Origin: Spongilla lacustris
Lineage: Eukaryota; Porifera; Demospongiae; Spongillida; Spongillidae
Direction: 5' to 3'
DNA length: 64,000 nucleotides
NCBI GenBank assembly: GCA_949361645.1
Contig: OX442425.1
Span: 6,699,622-6,763,621 of the forward strand
Below are positions 49,901 through 58,034 of the stretch, piece after piece. Every line of letters begins with the position of its first letter. Position 1 is the first letter of the stretch. The notes under the pieces were generated by a model. The model had not been told where the DNA came from and did no database searches. It saw only the letters and a list, made by a program, of their open reading frames with translations. The position numbers and the translations under genes are program-made.

Positions 49901-52529
49901 CACCACAAAATTTTCGCGCGCGCCCCTCCTCCTCATCAATTATTCATGCGGACCCCCCCCTCTCCAAAATCCTGCATCCGCCCCTGCAGTTCACTCACAC
50001 AAAGGCTTAATGTACTGCTGATTTAAAAAGAAAATCGGAGAGTTAATAGTAACACCGTGCTCACACTGACGTGAAAGAACGGTCTGCAACCACGATAGTG
50101 TGAATGAAGTAGCAATATATATATTTTAGACCCGGTGGCGGGCGATAGTTATCGTAACCAATCCGGTCGCTGAAGAAACTAGACTGAGTGCCGCTCCGCA
50201 TATATGCTTATAAGAAACATCGCTTGTACATCATAATGGAGAAATGGTTTTCCATCTGTATATCGCGCACGGCGCGCCTACAACAACCTGGAATGATGTA
50301 ATTCAATGTTGTTACCATACCAAGAAACGTACGGGCAGCAGATGGACCTTCGCGCTCGCGCTTTCTGTATACCGCATATTTCTTCTTTAAAATTTCACTA
50401 AGTTGCGAGACACGACTATGTATCTGCGAGTCACGATTAGGAAATGTCGTGTCACGAACTAACATACTCGAAACAACGAATGGTTTAGGTCGAGACTCGA
50501 CAATTCAGACGCGTGTCCCGGAAGCAAACATACACGTCGTACATGGGACTCGAGCGTGTCACGCGCACGTTTGTCAAGCTACGTCTGGATGGTACTGTAC
50601 ATGTAGTTCCCACCACCTCCACTCCCACCCCCGCCACCTCCATCATCACGCCTGTATCACAATCCTCCCTTACCACAACAGCATTTCACCTAACCTCCAC
50701 TACCACCATCCCATCTGTGTCCTCCATACCTCCTGCTTCCACACCTAGTACTAGTGACATCACTTCATTACCTATTTCCATCATTGCATCTGTTCCCTCT
50801 GCCTTCTTTGTTGTCATGGTAACAGTAGCGCTAGTGCTGGTGATGGTGCTACGTGTGAAGAAGAGAAGAAGCACCACAAAAGGGGTGGACTGTCTTGGTA
50901 AGTGACTTGCATCCTATACACAGACTGCCGGGTGGTAGTGGGTGGAAAGGTGTGTAGGTATGTTATGTATATATATATAGTGTCTATTTAGAATCAATAA
51001 ACAATACTCTACAAAAGGGATACATTCAAAAAATAATGGAACGTTCTATGAGATTTGATGCTTGTGAATTTATATATGTACATGTATATAGACCTATTAA
51101 AATGACTATATTGTTTGCGCTGTTGACTTCCAGTTTTCAACACTTCATACTCTGTGGTAAAGTACATTTTGGGGTCTTTTACTTCCTCTGCGCCAGTATT
51201 GCAATGCATGGGTGGGTTACGCTCTGCCCACGGGATGTAGTTGAATATTCATGTATACTCCGGAGAATGGTCATCTTCATATAAAGGCGCGATTCGAGCG
51301 GGAAACGTGCGCTTACTTTGCAAAGCTGTATCTCCGTAAGGGATAACATAAAATTAACGAACAGAACAAATCGGACCTCTGTATAGGTACCTACAAAACG
51401 ACGATTTGATTTTTCCTACCTAAAGTTATGGCGGGTTTGAACCCGGTCGGGTATCGGACGTTGCAATACTGCCGCGGAGCAAGTGCAAGATTCCAGAATG
51501 TAATTTATCATGGTGTAGCATGAACTGTTGAAAATAGGAAGTCGATAGCGTTTAGCGTTCGGAAGATATAGCAATTCAAACAAGAAGCATTTTTATAACA
51601 TTATAATGTTATGGATATTTTTCGCGGAATCTGTCCCATATATTCACAAATCACAAGCATCAAATTGATGCTTTTGATTTGTGAATAGAACATTCCAAAT
51701 GTCATTTAATTTGGAAGGGATAGAGTCAAATTATTTTTTAAATTTTCAGCACCTGCATGAAGGCACCATATACCGTAAATTACTCCCCCCCCCCCCCCCC
51801 CCCCCCCCCCCCGGCCCCCCTCCCCACCGAAAATAAATGTCTCGTGTTTTAACGAGCGCTAATTGACGTTTCTGCATACCTGTTTAAACATTTTAGGACA
51901 GAACTGGTACTCCAACAGGATTTTAAAGAATAGCACGCAGCTGCGTTCGTGATTACGTCGTACTCTCGTTTAAACACGAACATTTTTTTTTTGCACGTGG
52001 GGGCGGTGGGGGGAGCTTATTCGTGGTACTTTACGGTACATATATGTGCTGAATACCTCATGCACCCACCTGCAGTGGGCTAGATGCTTGGGTAGAATGG
52101 ATGGTGCCATGGTGATCTATATTATTTTACAGGCATATATGTAGTTGATCTTGTTGTAGGAAGATACTTTTTGAGCAATCTCTCCACAGCTAGCTGTGAT
52201 GTGTATCGTTAATTAAAATAGTACAAATGTTCATTTTTCTATAGGTATTTTTACACTGATTTGTCTTTTTGTCTGATGCTAATTCTGGCAGCAGTTGGAA
52301 CTAACCTAAATCATCCTCCTCTTTCCCTCTTCCTCCTCCTCCCCACCACAAAGGTCCGGTCGCCATACCTTCTCACCATCCTCTCCCAGCTCCTACTTCC
52401 TCTGAAGGTTTACACTCAGATTTCCTTACTGTGGCCTATAGTTTCACTGCAATGTGTCAAAATCCAGCCTATACAGATACTGCCAGCAGAGGGGAGTTAC
52501 ATATAGTTTATGAAGAGGTGGAGGTGTGA
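43933..52529 (+). CDS. Single-pass receptor-like protein with ITIM-like tail, copy A (interrupted)
   Basis: Exons: 43933-44008 (signal peptide, MADKRFVRFVLCSCLVAVGK), 44045-44590 (ectodomain of about 180 aa with LCTCGFPNETT, PNMALSCNGNITKW, EAGDVLGILVP), 44651 to about 44714 continuing at about 50600-50897 (Thr/Ser/Pro-rich stalk, TM helix FFVVMVTVALVLVMVL, then basic RVKKRR) and 52354-52529 (tail). The tail has NPAYTD and ends IVYEEVEV, an I-x-Y-x-x-V ITIM-like motif. The ectodomain resembles a lineage-expanded sponge surface-protein domain as I remember it. Exon 3 is split by a 5.9-kb TIR element, so the normal mRNA is probably lost unless the insert is spliced out. Intron 1 is only 36 nt, in frame and open. 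Role unknown; a cell-surface recognition or signalling receptor is the best guess. Confidence 0.78.
45424..45860 (+). repeat. Local direct duplication
   Basis: A block including GTGCTTTGCATTTAGTGGAC and CTGGGGACCT occurs at about 45405-45580 and again at 45735-45880. The first copy is uninterrupted at the spot where the second is split by the MITE at 45884. Confidence 0.85.
45884..46562. mobile_element. hAT-like MITE (GGATCCGCCACTG family)
   Basis: Ends CAGCGGTGGATCCAGG and CCTGGATCCGCCACTG, with G/C runs just inside both ends. GATGG occurs on both flanks (45879-45883, 46563-46567). An 8-bp duplication is not preserved. The companion local duplicate at about 45565 supplies the empty site. 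Confidence 0.82.
46786..46793. other. 8-bp target-site duplication TATTTGTG
   Basis: TATTTGTG precedes the MITE and is repeated exactly at 47129-47136. Confidence 0.92.
46794..47128. mobile_element. hAT-type MITE, 335 bp
   Basis: Ends CAGTAGCGGCG and CGCCGCCACTG with a perfect 8-bp duplication TATTTGTG. G/C runs occur at several internal positions. Confidence 0.92.
47140..47190 (+). ncRNA. Possible 5S rRNA-like fragment
   Basis: CGATCCCTCAAGTCGTTCTG followed by AAGTTAAGCACCATCGGCC resembles the middle of 5S rRNA (the GATCTCGTCTGATCTCGGAAGTTAAGC region with box A). Flanking 5S sequence is not preserved, so at most this is a relic or a SINE-like promoter fragment, or chance. Confidence 0.25.
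47236..47600 (+). repeat. Direct repeat pair
   Basis: GATGAAGGTCAATCTAGCTT occurs at about 47261 and 47502, each followed by a similar CGATCGAYCAATCA segment, TAACTTCCAAG and AAGCCGCGCTA. The unit is about 80 bp. Confidence 0.88.
47636..49710 (+). repeat. 63-bp minisatellite array (about 33 units)
   Basis: Tandem units of 63 bp containing CAGGTCACACCCACAAG, ACTCTGCTCTGCCGCAG and GCGCTTAACCCTTTCCTGCC. Two main variants (AAGGACTC...CAGTGCG and AAGAACTC...CAGGGCG) alternate and form higher-order groups. A few units are shortened (the CCGCAG part is missing at about 48590 and 48960). Since 63 is a multiple of 3, frames stay open for up to 363 codons on + and 268 on -, with a 21-residue period such as SHPQGLCSAAVRLTLSCLTY. 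I regard these as repeat-driven ORFs, not proven genes. Confidence 0.95.
49736..49986. mobile_element. hAT-like MITE, 251 bp
   Basis: Ends CAAGGGCGGACGCAGG and CCTGCATCCGCCCCTG, with long G and C runs inside. Flanking 8-mers GGCTTCAC and CAGTTCAC match at six of eight positions, so this is an old insertion. Confidence 0.78.
51284..51600 (+). repeat. Dispersed repeat in receptor A intron
   Basis: Related to 59532-59850 (same place in copy B) and to 11785-12115 inside the inner hAT element. Shared phrases include TTAACGAACAGAACRAATCG, CAAGTGCAAGA and GTTGAAAATAGGAAGT. It was present before the gene duplication. Confidence 0.88.
51785..51812. repeat. Poly-C run
   Basis: About 28 C in the receptor A intron, absent from the matching place in copy B. 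Confidence 0.95.
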
Positions 52530-53291
52530 ATGCAACTATCATTCTTTATCCAATTCTAAGTAGAACTTCAATTTTATCGAGGAAACGATCCCATACATGT
52601 ATCATTTTATTTTTGAGTAACAGAATTCCGAGGATTATAATACCAACAGTAATGATATCGCACACACTTTATACAGCTTACATATCCTAACCCAGAGAAC
52701 TAGTCCCTTGACTCATTAGCACATACTCATTAGCATTCAGCATGTTAAAGGTCGGCCATGAATAGTCATCACGTGTTACACATGCTCCCTTCCTTGAATT
52801 CGCCTTGAAGTAATTAAGATCACAATTGATCTTCCTATCCTATCTGGATACTGTCGAGCGGGGGCAGCCACAGGTTCAAGTTCTTCTTCATGCCCCAAAG
52901 TGACTTCAAGGTCCGTGTGTATAAAAGTGCCAAATCATTTTTTTCACTATCAATATTTTTAATTGCCCAATTACGGTATCAATTTTTAAAATTAAATTTA
53001 AGATTATGCGTGTTGTTATTGCTGTTTTGAAAAATTGACAATTGGAATGGAATTGGAACGGATATAATGGAACCGGAACTTGTGTCTATTCCGTCTGAGT
53101 CTCAGTCTGCTCTGAAACCGGGATTGACTGTTGTTCGGACCAGGAAACCCAAGTTTCTAAACCGAGATGGGTACGAGAAACTGAAATGGGTATGAGAAAT
53201 GGACATACTAAGTGTCTTAGCTCGGCACCATTGGTATGGAGCAAGCCAGTTGTATAACTATTTGGACCTTCCTTTGGCTGTGTTATATACA

Positions 53292-53452
53292 TGTGTTCAC
53301 ACACACGTCCTCACACATGCATGCCCACACACACACTGAGTCAGTGACACACACATACACATACACGCTCTCTCACACACACTCACATACACACACGCGT
53401 TCACACACACGCATGCTCACACACACATGCTCACACACACGCTCACACACAC
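53292..53452. repeat. CA-rich repeat with CTCACACA phrases
   Basis: CACACA phrases interleaved with CTCA and GCAT. It forms the right edge of duplication A and has a counterpart at 61488-61680. Confidence 0.9.
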
Positions 53453-53925
53453 AGGCCGTATACCACTATATTTACCAATGCTAATAAATATTTCTAATCA
53501 GAGCACTCCAAAATAGCATGTATATCAGTGTATATCGTTTCACACAAAATGCTACAAGAGTTCTGGAACAGATATTTTCGCAGCACATGGGACGCTGTAT
53601 GTTCATGGAAAAAATGAAGCCCTAATGTTGAGGAAGTAGGTTCCCCCTATCGTTCCTTGAATCTTTTCAAAAGATACTGCGCTTGAGTAGTTCATTTCAT
53701 TGCATTGCCGTTCAAGATCCCATCGAGCAGCAAAAATGCAAGCTTTCCATAGCATTCTACGATGAATTCTGAGTCTTACCATACTATATGCCTGTTGAGA
53801 AAACAAATACAAAGAGAGCAGTAAATCAGTTGTTAAAAACCGTCCATCTTGCCGTATGAATTAATAGTAAAAATAATTGGACCCTGTCCTTAACTACGCT
53901 GAGTGGCACGTCCAGCTGCTATACA

Positions 53926-54060
53926 TGTATATTAGACGCAGAATGATTCAAGCCATTCGGGCAGGCCGTACCAGAATGACCCGCACAAATTATTTCATAG
54001 TTAGATTATCCGTCCGGGCACAATTATTAATTAAATTAGCCATACACGGCTCACTAGAGG
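53926..54060 (+). repeat. Dispersed repeat, copy 2
   Basis: Same family as 40638-40752; ends TAGCCATACACGGCTCACTA at the boundary of duplication B. Confidence 0.85.
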
Positions 54061-54293
54061 CGCGCCTTATTCTGGCACGCACCCCTTCAACGTAAATATA
54101 TGTTTTTCGTCGTTTGAACGTAGTGAATTAGACGGAAACTATGCTCCCTCCGTAAGCTGTGTAAGTGTGATACAAATCACATGAGAGGGTGGTCCCAAGT
54201 GGGGGGTATATGTAGGAATGGATTTCCGGACTGAGTCAGTCTAAGCGTTTGCACAAGTGGCTACGAACTTTTTTCTGGACTTCTACCTGTGAG

Positions 54294-54686
54294 ATGGCGA
54301 CAGAAGAGGCAGTGGCTCTACTCCTAAGCGAGGTGCGGAAGCTGCGAGATGGTCAGGAGGCGATGCGGTCGGCGCATGAAGAGACCTCACAGAAACTCGC
54401 CCGATCTAGTGGCCGCCGAGACCCGTACACTTTTAAAAGAAAGGCGAACGAAAACCAGTTTTGTTCTAACCAGGATGTAGAAGTCGCGTTTGCGGAGGTG
54501 TCTGCCGGGCTTAAGAAAGTGATTCCTGACGATTTGGGCGAAAGAGGAAAGCTAGGGCTGCAGAAGGCAATGAGCGCAGCCGAAGAAGGTACGTCTTTAA
54601 TAGCCCGCAGGCAGAAACTGTTGAAGCTGGCCGATCGCTCCGAATGGGGATGGGCTGTCATGGAGGAGACGTCGAGGATGACCTAG
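54294..54686 (+). pseudogene. DIRS/Ngaro Gag-like ORF (truncated)
   Basis: Encodes 130 aa from MATEEAVALLLSEVRKLRDG, a coiled-coil-like start, through QDVEVAFAEVSAGLKK and a charged helical tail, then stops. Coding-like sequence continues in another frame downstream (ERAELAAGRMVARKRKAEGL around 54720-54785), showing a premature stop. Gag would package the element RNA. Confidence 0.75.
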
Positions 54687-55155
54687 CTGGCGGATGACTC
54701 CGGAGATGAAAAAAGGATGGAGCGTGCGGAGCTGGCCGCAGGAAGGATGGTTGCTCGGAAGCGAAAGGCCGAAGGACTTGGACGAGGCCGCAGTTACGGA
54801 AGAGGTGACAGTAATGTTTTGTTGCGAGAAGGGTATATTAGCCACGTGTACGAACACGTGTATTGGTGCTAATAAGGGCGCTAGTGGGGAATTTATCTCA
54901 TGTCAAGGTGTGGGGAATTCCTGTGAAATTGTTAATAGAGAAGGTATGATGCATGAAGAATTGGATTTGGATGCTATTTCTGGTGCGCATGGAGAGTTTT
55001 ACCTACCCAGAATCAGTGGTAATACAAGTTAAGGGTAGTTTTTATTTTGGAGGGAGGAATTGTGTGCTGCCCCATGGGTATTAGATACTGTCATGAATGG
55101 TTATGTTCTGCCTCTATTGATGGAGCCAACAGTTTATACATGACCCAACCAACAA

Positions 55156-55432
55156 TCAGCACTAGATGAAGCCGAGTTTGTGGATATAGCAATTTCAGAT
55201 TTGTTGCGAGGGGGTTACATTGAGAAGGTGGTTGATACCCCTAGAGTGTGTAGTCCTTTGTCAGTGGTGACCACTGCAATGGGGTGGGTAAAAAGAGGTT
55301 AGTAGTCAACCTGCGGCATGTGAACCAGTGCCTGTGGGAGCAGAAGTTTAAGTATGAAGATCTTCGAGTTGCTTTGATGCTGTTTAATCCAGGTGAGTGG
55401 ATGTTTACATTTGACCTTAAGGCGTTTGTTGC
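55156..55432 (+). pseudogene. DIRS reverse transcriptase fragment
   Basis: Two frames give AEFVDIAISDLLRGGYIEKV and CSPLSVVTT, then after a one-base slip RLVVNLRHVNQCLWEQKFKY and EWMFTFDLKAF (the fingers motif RxVxNLRxxN and the FxFDLK block of motif A). The palm with YxDD is missing, so RT is inactive. Confidence 0.8.
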
Positions 55433-55505
55433 TAGTTGGTAGTTGAAAGGAACATTTGCAATTAGAAGTGCTAAAAGTATTTAGCTTGTATGCCAGTCAT
55501 GGTAC

Positions 55506-55990
55506 TCATCTTGAGCCTGAATGGATCCCCCATAAGGAAAATGAATGGGCAGATTGTCAGTCGCATAGGCGATTCAGATGATTGGCAGGTGGAACCTGGC
55601 CTTTTTGCCTGGTTAGATAATGTTTGGGGTCCTCACACAGTGGACAGGTTTGCTAGCCAGCATAATGCACAACTACCGAGATTTAACTCATGTTTTGCTT
55701 GTGGACACAGAAGCAGTAGATGCCTTTACGGTTGATTTGTCTGGTGAGAATAATTGGTGGTGCCCACCGCCTGTGCTTACTCCTAGGGTGTTAAGACGTG
55801 CTGAGGCATGCAGGGCCCGAGGTACCATGCTAGTGCCGGCATGGGTATCAGCCCCCTTTTGGCCTATGTTGTGCTGTGATGGCATACATTGGTCTGATTT
55901 TATAGTAGACATCCTATCGTTGCCTTCGATACTTAACATGTTTCATCCTGGCAAGTCTGGATCAGTTTTATTCAATGGAGCATTCCCTAA
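55506..55990 (+). pseudogene. DIRS RNase H / connection fragment
   Basis: EWIPHKENEWADCQS, then in shifted frames DSDDWQVEPGLFAWLDNVWG, HTVDRFASQHNAQLPRFNS, EAVDAFTVDLSGENNWWCPP and APFWPMLCCDG. These are the characteristic DIRS/Ngaro blocks after RNase H. Frameshifts prevent a full product. Confidence 0.82.
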
Positions 55991-56009
55991 TACAGCAGTA
56001 TTGGCCCTT

Positions 56010-56295
56010 AGGTTGGCCTGTTGTCAGCCAGAGATGTTGACTAGACTTCAGCCAGGAGGGCCGTGTGTCTGTTGGCCAGTTGGCCTGTTGTCAACCAGAG
56101 ATGTTGACTAGACCGAAGCCAGGAGGGCTGTGTGTCTGTTGGCCAGTTGGCCTGTTGTCAACCAGAGATGTTGACTAGACCGAAGCCAGGAGGGCTGTGT
56201 CTGTTGGCCAGTTGGCCTGTTGTCAACCAGAGATGTTGACTAGACCGAAGCCAGGAGGGCTGTGTGTCTGTTGGCCAGTTGGCCTGTGTTGGTTG
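56010..56295 (+). repeat. Tandem repeat inside DIRS element
   Basis: About four copies of a 66-70-bp unit with GGCCTGTTGTCAACCAGAG and CCAGGAGGGCTGTGTGTCTG. It replaces the region normally joining RNase H and the recombinase. Confidence 0.9.
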
Positions 56296-56400
56296 ATGTT
56301 TGATCAACCCGATCAACTGTGTTGATCTGTTTTAACTGCATGTATATATATTTTTTTCCACAGACATCAGTTCTGCAGGGGTCTGGCCGCTATTGAGTAA

Positions 56401-57354
56401 CCTGGAAGACCCAGACTTCGACGTCTGGCTGCAGGCCTACCAGCAATCGTTCTGAGAAGTCGGGCAGATGGAACTACAAGGAAGTACCTTGGGGCATATC
56501 AGCGATGGAAGCATTGGGCAGATGCAAGACAAGGAGTACCAGGTTTCCCTGTACAAGAGATCCACTTAGCACTGTACCTAACACACTTAAGTGAGTCAAC
56601 TGGGTCTAAAGCTGCAATTGAAGAGGCATTACATGCCTTGGCTTGGATGCATCGTGTGGCTGGTCTTCCACCTGTGGGGGAGTCCCCACTGGTGCAGGAG
56701 ACAGCTCAGGCTTTGAGGCGGTTGTTGGCAAAGCCAAAAAAGCGTAAAGAGCCCATTACGGCTGAGATGTTAAAATCGATGGTGGAGTCGGTTGGACTAA
56801 ACCCATCACTGACAGAGGTCAGACTGTTGGCAATGTGCCTGTTGGCCTTCGCAGGTTTTATGCGCTGCGATGAGCTGGTAAAGTTACAATGTAAGGACAT
56901 TGTATTTAATGATGAGGGCATGGTGGTAAATATATGTTCTAGCAAGACAGACCAGTTGAGGGAAGGTGCTAGTTTGGTTATTGCTCGTTCGAGGGCAGTG
57001 ACATGCCCTGTTGACATGATGCAGAGGTATTGTAGTATGGCTAAGATTGACCTCACTTCAAGTGCTAAGCTCTTTAGGGGTATTGTGAGTGCTAAGGAGG
57101 GCGAGCGGCTAAGGGCCAATGGAGGGTTATCATACTCCAGGCTAAGGGAAATCCTATTGGCTAAGATAGCACAGATGGGATGGGGCCCAAAGCTTTTTGG
57201 CATGCACAGTCTTAGAGCGGGAGGGGCTACTGCCGCTGCAAATGCAGGTGTCCCCGATAGGCTGTTTAAGAGGCATGGTCGATGGAAATCAGAGACTGCA
57301 AAGAAAGTCTGGGGGTATGAGCATTTAAGAGTTTGTCATTTAGTTTGCTGTTAG
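56401..57354 (+). CDS. Tyrosine recombinase of DIRS/Ngaro element
   Basis: Open for about 317 codons after a TAA at 56398, with GTTRKYLGAYQRWKHWA (arm/core-binding region), then the catalytic core: first Arg in FMRCDELVKL, the HxxR pair in MHSLRAGGATAAANAG, and RHGRWKS. Tyrosine recombinases integrate the element by strand exchange through a covalent phosphotyrosine. The usual C-terminal block after HGRW, with the nucleophilic Tyr and a trailing VSKSLGL-like end, is replaced by ETAKKVWGYEHLRVCHLVCC and a stop. The Tyr of WGYEHL is the only candidate and the C-terminus looks damaged. Start codon uncertain; the first ATG is at 56515 or later. Confidence 0.8.
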   Translation, partial: PGRPRLRRLAAGLPAIVLRSRADGTTRKYLGAYQRWKHWADARQGVPGFPVQEIHLALYLTHLSESTGSKAAIEEALHALAWMHRVAGLPPVGESPLVQETAQALRRLLAKPKKRKEPITAEMLKSMVESVGLNPSLTEVRLLAMCLLAFAGFMRCDELVKLQCKDIVFNDEGMVVNICSSKTDQLREGASLVIARSRAVTCPVDMMQRYCSMAKIDLTSSAKLFRGIVSAKEGERLRANGGLSYSRLREILLAKIAQMGWGPKLFGMHSLRAGGATAAANAGVPDRLFKRHGRWKSETAKKVWGYEHLRVCHLVCC

Positions 57355-57390
57355 CTACATGTAAGTATTCGTTACCCCGTTCTTTGTTTG

Positions 57391-57475
57391 TCTATTTGAG
57401 TAGCCGTGTGCACTGGCAACGCTGGCACAATCTGTGATATGAAGTCATGGGATTTGTAGAAGGGATGAGGAGGGA
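57391..57475 (+). repeat. DIRS split repeat B1
   Basis: 85 bp starting TCTATTTGAGTAGCCGTGTG, identical or nearly so to B2 at 57846-57930. Confidence 0.93.
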
Positions 57476-57656
57476 GATATATGTTTTCGTCGTTTGAACG
57501 TAGTGAATTAGACGGAAACTATGCTCCCTCCGTAAGCTGTGTAAGTGTGATACAAATCACATGAGAGGGTGGTCCCAAGTGGGGGGTATATGTAGGAATG
57601 GATTTCCGGACTGAGTCAGTCTAAGCGTTTGCACAAGTGGCTACGAACTTTTTTTC
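57476..57656 (+). repeat. DIRS split repeat A2
   Basis: Matches A1 (54097-54274), including GTCGTTTGAACGTAGTG and GCACAAGTGGCTACGAAC. Confidence 0.93.
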
Positions 57657-57845
57657 CTCCCCTGGTGTGTATGTGTTTGTTATGTCTTGATCAGTTTGGA
57701 GTTTCCTTGGCAGAAGCAGATGAGGCAATCTGGGAAGGCTGCAGTCTGGAACTATTTTGTTTTATTGTATTCTATTATACAATGTATACAATGTATGCAT
57801 TACTATGCAGTTGCTATGTTGTTGTTGGTGTGTGTTGTTATGGAG

Positions 57846-57930
57846 TCTATTTGAGTAGCCGTGTGCACTGGCAACGCTGGCACAATCTGTGATATGAAGT
57901 CATGGGATTTGTAGAAGGGATGAGGAGGGA
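57846..57930 (+). repeat. DIRS split repeat B2
   Basis: Terminal copy of B, ending GGGATGAGGAGGGA directly before host sequence GCGCGGATAGATT. Confidence 0.93.
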
Positions 57931-58034
57931 GCGCGGATAGATTATTGAATCTTATCCGTAACACAACCTCGTTTCCTATCCAGGTAATTTAATATCCATG
58001 GATGCAGTAACACCCTTTTTTTAACAGTGTAACG

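Larger units (their letters stand above)
44716..50597. mobile_element. 5.9-kb TIR DNA element inserted in receptor exon 3
   Basis: Terminal inverted repeats start CAGTACCATCCAGACG on both ends and extend about 35 bp (AGCTTGACA) with few mismatches. Subterminal regions share CACGAC/GTCGTG phrases. The flanking dinucleotide TA on each side (44714-44715, 50598-50599) fits a TA duplication. Copy B of the gene is continuous here (58805-58835), which proves insertion. The interior has no transposase; it holds MITEs, a local duplication and a 2-kb minisatellite. Superfamily unassigned. Confidence 0.85.
43793..53460 (+). repeat. Segmental duplication, copy A
   Basis: From GAGGCGCGCCTTATTCTGG through the CA-rich tail, this matches 54057-61690 apart from copy-specific insertions: the 5.9-kb TIR element in A and the DIRS element in B. 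Similarity extends through exons, introns and about 900 bp of 3' flank, so it is a whole-gene tandem duplication. Confidence 0.92.
54097..57930 (+). mobile_element. DIRS/Ngaro-type tyrosine-recombinase retrotransposon (degenerate)
   Basis: Order A1 (54097-54274), Gag, RT and RNase H remnants, tyrosine recombinase, B1 (57391-57475), A2 (57476-57656), B2 (57846-57930). This split direct-repeat layout is diagnostic of Ngaro-like DIRS elements. A repeats contain ATGCTCCCTCCGTAAGC; B repeats contain GTGCACTGGCAACGCTGG. The empty site in copy A (43830: CTTCAACGTAATGCGG) shows insertion without an obvious target duplication, as expected for recombinase-mediated integration. Most coding is broken and much of RT is deleted, so the copy is non-autonomous. 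Confidence 0.93.

Noticed and set aside
56706..57203. 165-aa minus-strand ORF
   Set aside because: Shadow of the tyrosine recombinase reading frame.
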